Counted from the first letter of the stretch, positions 50,861 to 59,928 are shown. The stretch is 64,000 nt of DNA from Candidatus Venteria ishoeyi (GCF_030378065.1 NZ_JAUCGJ010000002.1:62001-126000), one strand, 5' to 3'. The notes: a model not told the origin generated them from the letters alone. Translations and numbers: made by a program.

Positions 50861-51295
50861 TTATTTAATTCCAAAGAAATTGGTTTTAAAGGTTGTGGTG
50901 CCAGATAAATGACGCACAACCACTCTAAAATTAACCGCACCGGGATCAGCACTTAAGCTGGTCAAGGTTTTTTGATTATGCCCATAAACCGTAACGGGGA
51001 TCCAGGCATGACCATCAATATCCAACTCATCGCCTGCGGCATTGTACCAGTTAAATTGATATTGCATGGTTTCCGTCATGCTGCTGGTGTTTTCAATAAT
51101 GACGCGCGCACGATACTGATCGCCCACCCATTCCCCTTTTAACTGGCGAATAAACACGTCAGAATTTGGATACTGGCTGATATTGGCCTGCCCCTGTGCA
51201 TTTAAGCGCCCTTCCGAGCCTGCGCTATAATCCGGGCCGGTACAAGCCGTCACTAAAAATAAGCCAGTTAATACGATGAATAATTTCAGTTTCAT
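50861..51295 (-). CDS. YcfL-like (DUF1425) lipoprotein
   Basis: 144 residues with a lipoprotein signal ending LVTAC (Cys18). The mature domain matches DUF1425: FIRQLKGEWVGDQYRARVIIENT, MQYQFNWYNAAGDELD, WIPVTVYGHNQKTLTSLSADPGA. YcfL-type proteins are small outer-membrane lipoproteins of unclear function, usually beside lpoB; that gene is not here. Divergent from msbA. Confidence 0.85.
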   Translation of the reverse strand: MKLKLFIVLTGLFLVTACTGPDYSAGSEGRLNAQGQANISQYPNSDVFIRQLKGEWVGDQYRARVIIENTSSMTETMQYQFNWYNAAGDELDIDGHAWIPVTVYGHNQKTLTSLSADPGAVNFRVVVRHLSGTTTFKTNFFGIK

Positions 51296-51396
51296 GATTG
51301 ACTCCTGGTGTTTTTTCTAATTAACCTGAACTCAGGTTAATTATTACATCATTATTGACCTTCATTCCGGTACAATAGCATAAATAAATTATACTG

Positions 51397-53235
51397 ATGA
51401 TGAATGCTATTTTCTTTAACAGAAATCGTCTAACGCCTTTTCTTTCCCTACCTTATTCTATTTCGCCTATGTATTTTCGTTTATTGGCTTCGGTCAAACC
51501 CTACTGGCGGGTTTTTTCGCTGGTGTTGCTGGCAATGGTGATCAGCGCCCTTACGGAACCGCTGTTGCCTGCGCTATTGCAGCCTTTATTAGATGATGGT
51601 TTTGTCGGCAAAGACCCGGAAACCGTGAAAATGATTCCGCTATGGCTGATTTTATTAGCGCTGGTGCGTGGCGGCGCAACGTTTGTCAGTCAGGTGGGTT
51701 TAACCTGGGTGGCGGGAAAAGTGGTACTGGATCTGCGTGAGATTATGTTTGCGCGTTTGCTGAGCCTGCCCAGCACCGAATTTGATAATGCTTCTTCCGG
51801 GGCTTTGCTGTCTAAGGTGACTTATGATGCCAACCGGGTGATGTTAGCCACCACCGATGCCTTGGTGATTCTGGTGCGTGACAGCCTGGCAATTACTGGT
51901 TTGCTGGCCTGGATGTTATATCTTAACTGGCAGTTATCGGTAATTATTTTTTTAATTGTGCCGGTGATTATTGTCGTGGTGCGCATTGCCAGTAAAAAAT
52001 TACGCCGTGATAATCTGTCCATGCAAAATGCTATGGGAGAGGTGACGCGGATTCTGGAAGAAGCCATCAGTGGGCATAAGCTGGTCAAAATTTTTGGTGG
52101 TCAGGATTATGAAGCCAAGCGTTTTTATACTGCCAGTGATCAGGTGCGCTTTTTAGAAGTTAAAACCAAAGTCATTTCTCATATTAGTATTTTTCTGGTG
52201 CAGACTCTGACCGCTTTGGCGCTGGCTTTAATTATTTTTATTGCAGCAAGCTTATCTAACCAGGGTGATATTTCCGTGGGTGGATTTGTCTCGTTATTTA
52301 CTGCAATGGGCATGTTACTTGCTCCTATTAAACGTCTGACAAAAGTTAATGAGCAGATTCAGCAGGGACTGGCTGCCGCTGAAAGTATTTTTGCTTTAAT
52401 TGATCAGCGCCCTGAAAAAGATGCTGGCAAACATGCGGTATCTACCTTATCCGGGCGCTTGCAATTTAAAGACTTAAGCTTTCATTATACTGACAGCGAT
52501 GGCAGCGCCATGCCCGCCGTGTTAGAGGCGATTAACCTGGATATTCATCCTGGTGAAAGTGTGGCCTTGGTGGGCGTATCCGGCAGTGGCAAAACTACGC
52601 TGGCTAATCTGGTGCCACGATTTTATGATTTACCTGCTGATGTATCAGCAGGCGGTGCTTCAGAAGGTAGTGGCGAAGCACAATTATTGATTGATGGTAT
52701 CGATATTCGGGACTTACCCTTAAAAAGCCTGCGTGATAACTTGGCCTTGGTGAGCCAGGATGTGGTATTGTTTAACGACAGTATTGCCGCGAATATTGCT
52801 TATGGCAGCATGGCTGATGTGGACAGAGAAGCAATCCGGGAAGCGGCAAAAGCCGCCTATGCCCTGGAGTTTATTGATGCCATGCCGGAAGGTCTGGATA
52901 CCATGATCGGCGAGCGCGGCGTTAAACTCTCAGGCGGTCAGCGCCAGCGTCTGGCAATTGCCCGCGCGCTGCTGAAAAATGCGCCAATATTAATTTTTGA
53001 CGAAGCCACTTCCGCACTGGATACTCATGCGGAAAAACAGGTGCAGGCTTCATTGGAATTGCTGAAACAAAACCGTACCACTTTGATTATTGCCCATCGC
53101 CTGTCAACAATTGAAAATGCTGATCGTATCGTGGTGATGGAACAGGGACGGATTGTGGAAATTGGCAACCATGCGCAGTTGCTGGAAAAAAATGGGCATT
53201 ATGCGCGCCTGTACGCAATACAGAAGGTGGGGTAG
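51397..53235 (+). CDS. msbA: Lipid A export ABC transporter MsbA
   Basis: Inner-membrane flippase of lipid A-core. 612 residues if started at the ATG pair at 51397/51400; the ATG at 51469 (MYFRLLASVKPYW) would give the more usual N-terminus and no start has a convincing ribosome-binding site. Six membrane segments in the first ~330 residues, then the ATPase domain with Walker A GVSGSGKTT (about 392), LSGGQRQRLAIARALL signature and LIFDEATSALD Walker B. lpxK, the usual partner, is missing here. Confidence 0.93.
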   Translation: MMNAIFFNRNRLTPFLSLPYSISPMYFRLLASVKPYWRVFSLVLLAMVISALTEPLLPALLQPLLDDGFVGKDPETVKMIPLWLILLALVRGGATFVSQVGLTWVAGKVVLDLREIMFARLLSLPSTEFDNASSGALLSKVTYDANRVMLATTDALVILVRDSLAITGLLAWMLYLNWQLSVIIFLIVPVIIVVVRIASKKLRRDNLSMQNAMGEVTRILEEAISGHKLVKIFGGQDYEAKRFYTASDQVRFLEVKTKVISHISIFLVQTLTALALALIIFIAASLSNQGDISVGGFVSLFTAMGMLLAPIKRLTKVNEQIQQGLAAAESIFALIDQRPEKDAGKHAVSTLSGRLQFKDLSFHYTDSDGSAMPAVLEAINLDIHPGESVALVGVSGSGKTTLANLVPRFYDLPADVSAGGASEGSGEAQLLIDGIDIRDLPLKSLRDNLALVSQDVVLFNDSIAANIAYGSMADVDREAIREAAKAAYALEFIDAMPEGLDTMIGERGVKLSGGQRQRLAIARALLKNAPILIFDEATSALDTHAEKQVQASLELLKQNRTTLIIAHRLSTIENADRIVVMEQGRIVEIGNHAQLLEKNGHYARLYAIQKVG

Positions 53236-53308
53236 TATCCAGATTTAATTGCTTAAACCTGCTATACACTATCAAGCAATTAAACTCAGTTTAAACAGCT
53301 TAAATAGA

Positions 53309-53388
53309 TTTACCGTGAAATATCACGGGTAAACTGGGTATAATGCCCTGAAACTTTGCCAGTCTGGTTATGTGTAACCAGTGCTGGC
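53309..53388 (+). promoter_or_regulatory. Promoter and leader hairpin of the DHH gene
   Basis: TATAAT at 53339-53344 has no good -35, but an imperfect palindrome TTTACC-GTGA-AATA-TCAC-GGGTAAA (53309-53333) covers that place and may bind an activator. In the leader, GCCAG (53358) pairs with CTGGC (53384), enclosing CTGGTTA-TGTG-TAACCAG, a strong stem-loop near the 5' end of the transcript. Confidence 0.5.
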
Positions 53389-53423
53389 TTAATTATCAAA
53401 CATGGAAGATTTGGAGGAGTCGC

Positions 53424-54353
53424 ATGTCCCAAAAATACCGGCTGGTAACCCGCAGTGACTTTGATGGGCTAATTTGCGCCGTATTACTCAAAGAAAAAGG
53501 CTTAATTGGCGACATTAAGTTTGTGCATCCCAAAGATATGCAGGATGGCAAAATTGAAATTACTGATCGCGATATCACAACAAACTTACCTTATGTAGAG
53601 GGTGCGCACCTGGTTTTTGATCACCACTCCAGCGAGGGTATCAGAAATGCAGGCGTAATGCCCGATAATTATATTTTAGATCCAGATGCGCCTTCTGCGG
53701 CGCGGGTGGTTTACAATTATTACGGTGGTCACAGCGAGTTTCCCGATGTACCGCTGGAAATGATGGACGCAGTGGACAAAGGGGATTCCGCCCAGTTTAC
53801 CCGCGAAGAAATTCTGTTCCCAACGGGTTGGGTACTGCTCAATTATATTATGGATGCACGTAGTGGACTTGGGCGTTTCAAGGCATTTCGGATTTCCAAC
53901 CATGATTTGATGATGGACTTAATCGATCACTGTAAGGAAAACAGTATTGATGACATTCTGGCCATGCCGGACGTCAAAGAACGGGTTGATTTGTATTTTG
54001 AGCATCAAAAATCTTCCATGCACCAGATCGAAAAATGCACCAGAATTAATGGTTCGCTGATTATGCTGGATTTGCGTAATGAAGAAGAAATTTATGTTTC
54101 TAACCGTTTCATGATTTACGCCTTATACCCGGAGTGTAACACCTCAATTCATATCATGTGGGGACTGAAAAAACAAAATACAGTTTTTGCAGTGGGTGCT
54201 TCAATCATTAATCGTACCGGTAAAGTTGATATTGGCGAGTTGATGCTGAAATATGGCGGTGGCGGTCATACTAAAGCCGGGACTTGCCAGATTGCCAATG
54301 AGCGAGCAGATGAAGTACTGGGTGAATTGATTGAGGTTTTAAATCAATCCTGA
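53424..54353 (+). CDS. DHH-family phosphoesterase
   Basis: 309 residues from the ATG at 53424 (GGAGGAG just upstream; the open frame extends 18 codons further back without support). The metal-binding motifs are RSDFDGLICAVLL, FDHHSSEG (DHH) and DAVDKGD, and the DHHA1-like end GGGGHTKAGTCQI. Relatives include exopolyphosphatases, oligoribonucleases and cyclic-dinucleotide phosphodiesterases. The substrate cannot be fixed; with a GGDEF/EAL system in the window a nucleotide substrate is possible but unproven. Confidence 0.85.
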   Translation: MSQKYRLVTRSDFDGLICAVLLKEKGLIGDIKFVHPKDMQDGKIEITDRDITTNLPYVEGAHLVFDHHSSEGIRNAGVMPDNYILDPDAPSAARVVYNYYGGHSEFPDVPLEMMDAVDKGDSAQFTREEILFPTGWVLLNYIMDARSGLGRFKAFRISNHDLMMDLIDHCKENSIDDILAMPDVKERVDLYFEHQKSSMHQIEKCTRINGSLIMLDLRNEEEIYVSNRFMIYALYPECNTSIHIMWGLKKQNTVFAVGASIINRTGKVDIGELMLKYGGGGHTKAGTCQIANERADEVLGELIEVLNQS

Positions 54354-54502
54354 TAACGAGTGTTACGCAAAAGCTTCTTTTTCGCAGGTTTTGAAAATTT
54401 GAAACACGAAAAAATCGCTTTTGCTCCACGCTGATTTTTATTTTCGTTTTGTCCAAGCCTTTTTTGTGCTAAAAAAATGGCAATTACGTAACATCAGTTA
54501 TC
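54352..54502. repeat. Family T element, fullest copy (151 bp)
   Basis: Ends GATAACGAGTGTTACGCAA and, inverted, GATAACTGATGTTACGTAA (15 of 19 matching by my count). The interior is AT-rich with no reading frame. The left end overlaps the TGA of the DHH gene. Other copies at 1113, 35743 and 44041. Confidence 0.75.
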
Positions 54503-54570
54503 TTATTAAAAACCGGGGATTTTAACCCGGTTTTTATGGTCTGCTTTTTGCCTGAATATTTGCCCCTATC

Positions 54571-55296
54571 ATGTTGAAACAACTTCTCCAAGGCTTTATC
54601 GACAGTAGCCGTGACTTATTACCTATCGTATTGGTTATTGCTTTTTTCCAATTGGTTGTTTTACAGCAGCCTTTACCGGATTTAGGTAATTTGCTGGGCG
54701 GTATGCTGTTGGTGGTGGCAGGATTAACCTTATTTGTTCGTGGCCTTGAAAAAGGTTTGTTCCCAATTGGTGAGAGCATGGCTTATGCCTTTGTGCGCAA
54801 AGGGAATCTGTGGAGTTTGCTGACCTTTGCATTTGCCTTGGGGTTTGGTACGACAGTGGCGGAACCTGCGTTGATAGCAGTATCCGGGGAAGCAGCAGAA
54901 GTGGCTGCTGCGGGCAATGTGATTGAAAACAGTGCCGCTTCCCAGAAATCTTATGCTAATGGTTTACGTCTGACGGTTGCGCTTTCAGTGGGTTTTGCCG
55001 TGTTATTAGGGGTTTTTCGTATCCTTAAAGGCTGGCCGATTCATTATCTGATTATCAGTGGTTATATTGGCGTGGTGCTCATGACTGGCATTGCACCTGA
55101 CTGGATTATCGGTATTGCTTATGACTCTGGCGGCGTCACCACGTCAACGATTACCGTGCCGCTGGTGACAGCCCTAGGTGTTGGACTGGCTTCCAGTATT
55201 AAAGGGCGCAATCCAATGATTGATGGGTTTGGTTTAATTGCTTTTGCCTCTTTAACCCCCATGATCTTTGTCATGTTATATGGTGTATTGTATTAA
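54571..55296 (+). CDS. DUF1538 integral membrane protein
   Basis: 241 residues, about seven hydrophobic segments. Typical DUF1538 sequence: [51 protein letters not shown] and [18 protein letters not shown]. The family is a presumed transporter of unknown substrate; it often occurs as two adjacent genes with a PII-like regulator, of which only one gene is present here. Its stop codon touches the first base of family M copy G. Confidence 0.85.
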   Translation: MLKQLLQGFIDSSRDLLPIVLVIAFFQLVVLQQPLPDLGNLLGGMLLVVAGLTLFVRGLEKGLFPIGESMAYAFVRKGNLWSLLTFAFALGFGTTVAEPALIAVSGEAAEVAAAGNVIENSAASQKSYANGLRLTVALSVGFAVLLGVFRILKGWPIHYLIISGYIGVVLMTGIAPDWIIGIAYDSGGVTTSTITVPLVTALGVGLASSIKGRNPMIDGFGLIAFASLTPMIFVMLYGVLY

Positions 55297-55455
55297 GGAG
55301 TGAGGATGAAATAAATGCAGAAACTGGGCGCAGGATTTTTATTCATTTTCAAGGCGTGAAAACAGGCACATAGCAAGCTATGTAACTGTTTTCACAACGC
55401 AGAAAATGGAGGAAAAGACCAGCCAAGTTGCTGAAGTTATAAAATTCTCACTCCT
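55296..55455 (+). repeat. Family M MITE-like element, full copy G (160 bp)
   Basis: Inverted ends AGGAGTGAG and CTCACTCCT. The centre forms a long hairpin: GTGAAAACAG and CTGTTTTCAC flank ACATAG-CAAG-CTATGT. No transposase frame. The left end carries AAGGAGTGAGGATG, a good ribosome-binding site with an ATG; the right end with following bases CTAAGGAG supplies one for the next gene. Confidence 0.92.
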
Positions 55456-55471
55456 AAGGAGCTTATATAAA

Positions 55472-55834
55472 ATGAACCGTAAAGATATCAGTGAAGAAAA
55501 GTATTTTCTGGAATTAAATTGTAAGCTATGTAATGCCCTGCACGAAAAAATGATGCCAAAGTCCACGCAAAAAGATGCGTATTATCAGGATATTAAAAAG
55601 CTTAGAGAAAAAGAAAAGCAGCAATTGCAAGCTTTGATTCAGGAAGGGCAGGAAAAGTTGACACTATTTATTGAAAGCTGTGCGAAAAATCACCGAATAC
55701 TGGCTGAAAAATATGGTGGTAAAATTTCCAAAGAAGTCTCTGATAAATATGATCAAGGCTGGTTAAAGCGTATTGATGATACGGCTAAACAAATTGAAAA
55801 TTTATCACATTTGTTGGAAGAAGCTAAGGAGTGA
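55472..55834 (+). CDS. Small helical hypothetical protein bracketed by two family M copies
   Basis: 120 residues from the ATG at 55472 (AAGGAG 11 bases upstream, at the end of copy G; upstream in-frame codons lie inside the repeat). Mostly helical and charged, coiled-coil-like in KKLREKEKQQLQALIQEGQE and at the C-terminus; Cys at three places (LNCKLCNAL, ESCAKN). Its last codons AAG GAG TGA are the first bases of copy H. AT-richer than the neighbours. I do not recognise the family. Confidence 0.65.
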   Translation: MNRKDISEEKYFLELNCKLCNALHEKMMPKSTQKDAYYQDIKKLREKEKQQLQALIQEGQEKLTLFIESCAKNHRILAEKYGGKISKEVSDKYDQGWLKRIDDTAKQIENLSHLLEEAKE

Positions 55835-55986
55835 GGATAAAATAAATACAGAAACTGGGCGCAGGATTTTTATTCATTTTCAAGGCGTGAAAACAGGCGC
55901 ATAGCAAGCTATGTAACTGTTTTCGGAACGCAGAAAATGGAGAAAAAGACCAGCCAGGTTGCTGAAGTTATAAAATTCTCGCTCCT
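55827..55986 (+). repeat. Family M MITE-like element, full copy H (160 bp)
   Basis: Same orientation and length as copy G, with inverted ends AGGAGTGAG and CTCGCTCCT and the central hairpin GCGCATAGCAAGCTATG. It overlaps the stop codon of the 120-residue gene. The rest of the gap to argC contains only family P copy 3. Confidence 0.92.
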
Positions 55987-56034
55987 AAGTAATCTGAGTT
56001 CGATGTAAGCTTTATTCAGCACTTATAATATTGA

Positions 56035-56067
56035 AAACCTTCCAGGTCTTTAAGACCTGGAAGGTTT
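56035..56067. terminator. Family P 33-bp perfect hairpin, copy 3
   Basis: AAACCTTCCAGGTCTT, one T, then its exact reverse complement. The core ACCTTCCAGGT is the same as in copies 1 and 2, while bases on both sides differ and are compensated in the other arm. It lies 40 bases beyond the argC stop. Confidence 0.85.
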
Positions 56068-56106
56068 GGCATTTCCTGGAATTTATTATTGGATAATTCC
56101 CGTTCC

Positions 56107-57138
56107 TTAGGGTAATAGAGCCACGGCTTCCAGACCCTGCTGTTCAGGTAATCCCAGCATCAGGTTCATGTTTTGTATCGCCTGTCCGGCTGCGCCTTTC
56201 ACCAGGTTATCAATCACTGACAGGATGACTACGGTATCGCCGCCTTGGGGACGATGTATTGCTAAACGGCAGGTATTAATGCCGCGCACAGTCCGGGTTT
56301 CCGGGTGAGAACCTGCGGGTAGTACATCAACGAAAAGTTCATTGGCATAACGCTGCTCAAATAAACTTTGTAAATCAGCATCCACTTGATTTAAGCGGGC
56401 ATACAAGGTGGCATGAATGCCACGAATCATTGGTAATAAATGCGGTACAAACGTCAGGGACACGGGTTTGCCACTGATGTGCTCCAGGCGTTGACGGATT
56501 TCTGGCAGGTGGCGGTGACCATCGGCTTTATAGGCTCTGAAATTATCGGCACTTTCCGCCAGCAGCGTACCCACTGCCGCGCCACGGCCCGCACCACTGG
56601 CACCGGATTTGGTATCGGCAATCAAGCTGCCTGGGTCAATCAGCCCAGCTTCCAGCAAAGGCAGAAAACCAAGCTGCACTGCCGTGGGATAACAGCCGGG
56701 GTTTGCCACCAGTTGTGCATTTTTGATATTGTCACGATGAATTTCAGGCAAGCCATACACCGCCTGTTGCAACAACTCCGGGCAAGTGTGTGGCATACCG
56801 TACCATTGCTCCCAGAGCGCCGGATCGGATAAACGAAAATCTGCGGCTAGATCCACCACTTTGACACCTGCTGCTAATAATGCAGGCACTTGTTTCATTG
56901 CCGTACCATTTGGCGTAGCATAAAATACCAAATCACATTGCGACAGGGTCTTGATATCAGGCTGTGAAAAACATAAATCCAGAAAGCCGCGTAAATTGGG
57001 GAATAAGTCCGCTACCGGTCTGCCTGCTTCAGATCGTGAAGTGATAACCTTAATTTCAATATCAGGGTGTCTTGCCAATAAACGCAGCAGTTCAACACCG
57101 GTATATCCGGTACCACCTACGATTCCCACTTTAAACAT
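56107..57138 (-). CDS. argC: N-acetyl-gamma-glutamyl-phosphate reductase
   Basis: Third step of arginine synthesis. 343 residues from the ATG at 57138 (AAGGA upstream), beginning [21 protein letters not shown], the NADP-binding motif. Catalytic Cys in [12 protein letters not shown] (about 148) and the [12 protein letters not shown] segment. Longer in-frame starts would include the ribosome-binding site. No other arg gene is adjacent. Divergent from the DUF4381 gene. Confidence 0.96.
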   Translation of the reverse strand: MFKVGIVGGTGYTGVELLRLLARHPDIEIKVITSRSEAGRPVADLFPNLRGFLDLCFSQPDIKTLSQCDLVFYATPNGTAMKQVPALLAAGVKVVDLAADFRLSDPALWEQWYGMPHTCPELLQQAVYGLPEIHRDNIKNAQLVANPGCYPTAVQLGFLPLLEAGLIDPGSLIADTKSGASGAGRGAAVGTLLAESADNFRAYKADGHRHLPEIRQRLEHISGKPVSLTFVPHLLPMIRGIHATLYARLNQVDADLQSLFEQRYANELFVDVLPAGSHPETRTVRGINTCRLAIHRPQGGDTVVILSVIDNLVKGAAGQAIQNMNLMLGLPEQQGLEAVALLP

Positions 57139-57211
57139 AACGGATTCCTTAATAAAATAGTACAAAACCTAATATTATATACCGTTCATTCATAATTTGA
57201 CCTTATCTAAA

Positions 57212-57676
57212 ATGGAATTACACGATATTCAACTACCCAATCCGGTTTCCATCTGGCCACCTGCGCCAGGGTGGTGGCTGCTTTTTATACTGACTGTTGC
57301 TGTTTTATTTTTACTGGGGCGTACATTAAGCAGACGTTATCAAAAGGCTGCCGATAAACGTAGCGCCTTAAAAATCAGTCAGCAACTGTTTCAGCGTTAC
57401 CAAAGTCATCAAGACAGCCATGTGTTATTAAATGAGCTATCCAAACTGCTGCGCAGATTGGCTGTGCAACGTTTCTCCAAACATCAGGTGGCTCGCTTGC
57501 ATGGACAGGCATGGTTGGCATTTTTAGATGACACGCTGCCAAAGTCCGGGCTATTTACTCAGGGTATCGGACAACTATTAGGCGATAGTCGTTATCAACC
57601 AGAACAAGCTGAGTTATCCCAAAATCAAATGATGGAACTACAAAACCTGGTGAAGTCCTGGATTAAAGCACAATGA
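57212..57676 (+). CDS. DUF4381 membrane protein
   Basis: 154 residues from the ATG at 57212. LPNPVSIWPPAPGWWLLF followed by a single membrane segment (about 20-42) and a cytoplasmic helical domain including LLNELSKLLRRLAVQRF, all typical of DUF4381. In many bacteria this family lies in MoxR-DUF58-DUF4381-VWA operons (Bat-like, aerotolerance or envelope stress). Its stop overlaps the VWA start (ATGA). Confidence 0.85.
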   Translation: MELHDIQLPNPVSIWPPAPGWWLLFILTVAVLFLLGRTLSRRYQKAADKRSALKISQQLFQRYQSHQDSHVLLNELSKLLRRLAVQRFSKHQVARLHGQAWLAFLDDTLPKSGLFTQGIGQLLGDSRYQPEQAELSQNQMMELQNLVKSWIKAQ

Positions 57677-58653
57677 TAGAATTTCTCTTGCCCTGGGTGG
57701 GCTTTTTAATCCTGCTGCCGGTGCTGGTATATTGGCTGCTACCTGTCGCAAAAGCACCCGGTAGTGCAGCACTGCGAGTACCGTTTTATCATGCCATCAA
57801 TCATCTGGCAGAGGTGCGGCAGCAGCAGTCTTCCTGGAAAAGTCTGAACAGCGTGTTATTGTTGCTGGTTTATATTCTGTTATTGCTTGCTAGCGCACGC
57901 CCACAATGGTTGGGAGAGCCAATTTTATTGCCAGTCAGTGGACGGGACTTAATGCTGGCAGTGGATTTATCCGGCAGCATGGAAACGCCTGACTTGCATA
58001 TAAAAAATCAAGCCGTTGATCGCTTGACTGTGGTTAAAGCGGTATTAGGTGAGTTTATTGAGCGCCGCAAGGGTGACAGACTGGGTTTGGTCTTATTTGG
58101 TGAGCAAGCCTATTTACAAACACCATTGACTTTTGACCGTAAAACGGTAAAAACCATGCTCAATGAATCCCTGATTGGCTTAGCCGGACAAAAAACTGCC
58201 ATTGGTGATGCAATAGGGCTTGCAGTAAAGCGTTTGCGGGAGCGGCCTGAAGAAAACCGGGTATTGATTTTATTAACTGATGGCGCGAATAACGCAGGTG
58301 CGATTCTGCCACAAAAAGCGGCAGAACTGGCACAGCAGGCAGGGGTTAGAATTTATACCATTGGCGTGGGTGCGGATGAAATGTTGCAAGCAGGTTTATT
58401 CGGCGCGCAACGGGTGAACCCTTCCCGGGATCTCGATGAAAAAACCTTAAAACAGGTAGCAAAAATTACGGGAGGGGCTTATTTCCGGGCCAGAGATATG
58501 CAAGGACTGGTGCAAATTTATCAAACACTGGATGAACTGGAACCGGTTGAAGTGGAACAGGAAACTTTTCGGCCCATGACCCCCTTATATCCCTGGCCGC
58601 TGGCAATGGCTTTAGTGTTAGCATTGTTGTTGGGCATTCGGGTTAAGCAATAA
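57673..58653 (+). CDS. BatA-like VWA-domain membrane protein
   Basis: 326 residues. TMs at about 7-24, 58-76 and 305-322 frame a von Willebrand A domain with the MIDAS signature DLSGSMETPDL (about 98) and LTDGANNAG (about 202). Coupled by overlap to the DUF4381 gene. The expected MoxR ATPase, DUF58, and second VWA/TPR genes are missing, so this is a reduced Bat-type operon. It ends ten bases from the convergent permease gene. Confidence 0.88.
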   Translation: MIEFLLPWVGFLILLPVLVYWLLPVAKAPGSAALRVPFYHAINHLAEVRQQQSSWKSLNSVLLLLVYILLLLASARPQWLGEPILLPVSGRDLMLAVDLSGSMETPDLHIKNQAVDRLTVVKAVLGEFIERRKGDRLGLVLFGEQAYLQTPLTFDRKTVKTMLNESLIGLAGQKTAIGDAIGLAVKRLRERPEENRVLILLTDGANNAGAILPQKAAELAQQAGVRIYTIGVGADEMLQAGLFGAQRVNPSRDLDEKTLKQVAKITGGAYFRARDMQGLVQIYQTLDELEPVEVEQETFRPMTPLYPWPLAMALVLALLLGIRVKQ

Positions 58654-58662
58654 ACAATTGTT

Positions 58663-59478
58663 TCAATCGCGGGTTTTGACATCCAGCCAATCCCGCAGCC
58701 AGTCGCCCAGCAGATTTACTGACAAGACCACCAACATCAGCGCCAATCCCGGCGCGAGTACCAGATGCGGGGCCATTAACATATAGCGGGTGCCATCACG
58801 TAACATACTGCCCCAGGAAGCGGCAGGGGATTGCACACCTAAACCTAAAAAGGATAAGCCTGCTTCGGCAATCACAATACCCGCCACGCCAAAGGTTGCT
58901 TCTACAATTAACGGTGCCAACAATAAAGGGATTAAATGGTAACGTAGAATCCGGTATTCATTGGCACCAATTGCCAGCGCTGCACGTACATGCTCACGCT
59001 GCTTCAGTGATAAGGTTTGCGCACGCGCCAGACGGGCAAAACCAATCCAGCCCACCGCAGACAAAGCAAATACCACATTATCTATACCCGGCCCCAGTAA
59101 ACCTGCCAGTGCAATTGCCAGTAAAATACCGGGAAAGGCCAGAAAAACATCCATGATATGGACGATAATACGGTCGATCACACCACCACGCCAAGCACTG
59201 AAAACCCCGATAAAAGTACCCACAAACAAGGACACGCTGATCACCCAGAAAGCGACCAGGAAAGAGGTTTGCGCCCCCATAATCATACGATCTAAAACCG
59301 GACGACCTAATTCATCATAACCCAGCCACTGAGAAAGAGAGGGGGCGGCAAGAATATGCGGCAGTTCAATATGATTGGGTTCCAACGGCAGCCAGGTTCC
59401 AAAAATCGCTAATAGCAACCATAGCGCAAGCAACAGCATTGGAAAAATTAAACGTGGCGGTAATAAATGTGCAGACAT
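58663..59478 (-). CDS. Peptide/nickel-type ABC transporter permease (DppC-like), orphan
   Basis: 271 residues, about six membrane segments: short N-terminal region, the BPD permease domain with TSFLVAFWVISVSLFVG, the EAA-type loop ALAIGANEYRILRYHLIP, and AGLSFLGLGVQSPAASWG typical of DppC/OppC. A DppB partner, ATPases and binding protein are not in the window. Its ATG overlaps the stop of the upstream 115-residue gene (TGATG), so the two are coupled. Substrate unknown. Confidence 0.87.
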   Translation of the reverse strand: MSAHLLPPRLIFPMLLLALWLLLAIFGTWLPLEPNHIELPHILAAPSLSQWLGYDELGRPVLDRMIMGAQTSFLVAFWVISVSLFVGTFIGVFSAWRGGVIDRIIVHIMDVFLAFPGILLAIALAGLLGPGIDNVVFALSAVGWIGFARLARAQTLSLKQREHVRAALAIGANEYRILRYHLIPLLLAPLIVEATFGVAGIVIAEAGLSFLGLGVQSPAASWGSMLRDGTRYMLMAPHLVLAPGLALMLVVLSVNLLGDWLRDWLDVKTRD

Positions 59479-59825
59479 CAGTTTTCAGCAGACATAAAAT
59501 GTGTTTCCTGCATTTCTCCAGTGGTATCAATATCCACACTATTGACACTTGGCATACGACTGAGAATATAAGCCGCCATCAGCAGGGCCATTGGTTTCTT
59601 ATCAGTATCCAAAGCAGACATTAATTTACTTGCTGCAATCTGGCAGCGTTGTTCTGTATTAGGTGAATCCACCCATTCTTTACCCATCTGCCAACCCTGA
59701 TCCATATCTTTATCCATGCGCCTGAAAAACTGTTCATTCTCAGTCAGAAACAGTGTTGGTACATCCAGATGGTAATGTTTGCTATCGATTTTAATATGAA
59801 ATTTCATACTTGTTGTTTGAGTCAT
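59478..59825 (-). CDS. Hypothetical protein coupled to the orphan permease
   Basis: 115 residues, no signal or membrane segment. It starts MKFHIKIDSKHYHLDVPTL after six codons and contains FFRRMDKDMDQGWQMGKEW and CQIAASKLMSALDTDKK, probably alpha/beta then helical. GGAAAC upstream is a moderate ribosome-binding site. I do not recognise the family. Family M elements occupy the whole upstream gap. Confidence 0.65.
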   Translation of the reverse strand: MTQTTSMKFHIKIDSKHYHLDVPTLFLTENEQFFRRMDKDMDQGWQMGKEWVDSPNTEQRCQIAASKLMSALDTDKKPMALLMAAYILSRMPSVNSVDIDTTGEMQETHFMSAEN

Positions 59826-59868
59826 TATAGTTTCCTTTCCTCAGACATGACTTTGAAACTTGGCGCTA

Positions 59869-59925
59869 AGGAGCAAGAATTTTATAACACCAGAAATCTA
59901 GCTGGCTTTTTTTCCATTTTCTGCA
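59869..59925 (-). repeat. Family M truncated copy next to copy I
   Basis: AGGAGCAAGAATTTTATAAC, AGCTGGCTTTTTTTCCATTTTCTGC: the first third of the element, joined directly to the full copy that follows. Confidence 0.75.
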
Positions 59926-59928
59926 CTT

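Noticed and set aside
53370-53423. 18-codon longer start of the DHH protein
   Set aside because: Lies in the leader hairpin region and lacks a ribosome-binding site, whereas GGAGGAG precedes 53424.
55406-55471. Longer start for the 120-residue gene
   Set aside because: The extra 22 codons are family M sequence; the ATG at 55472 has AAGGAG in front.
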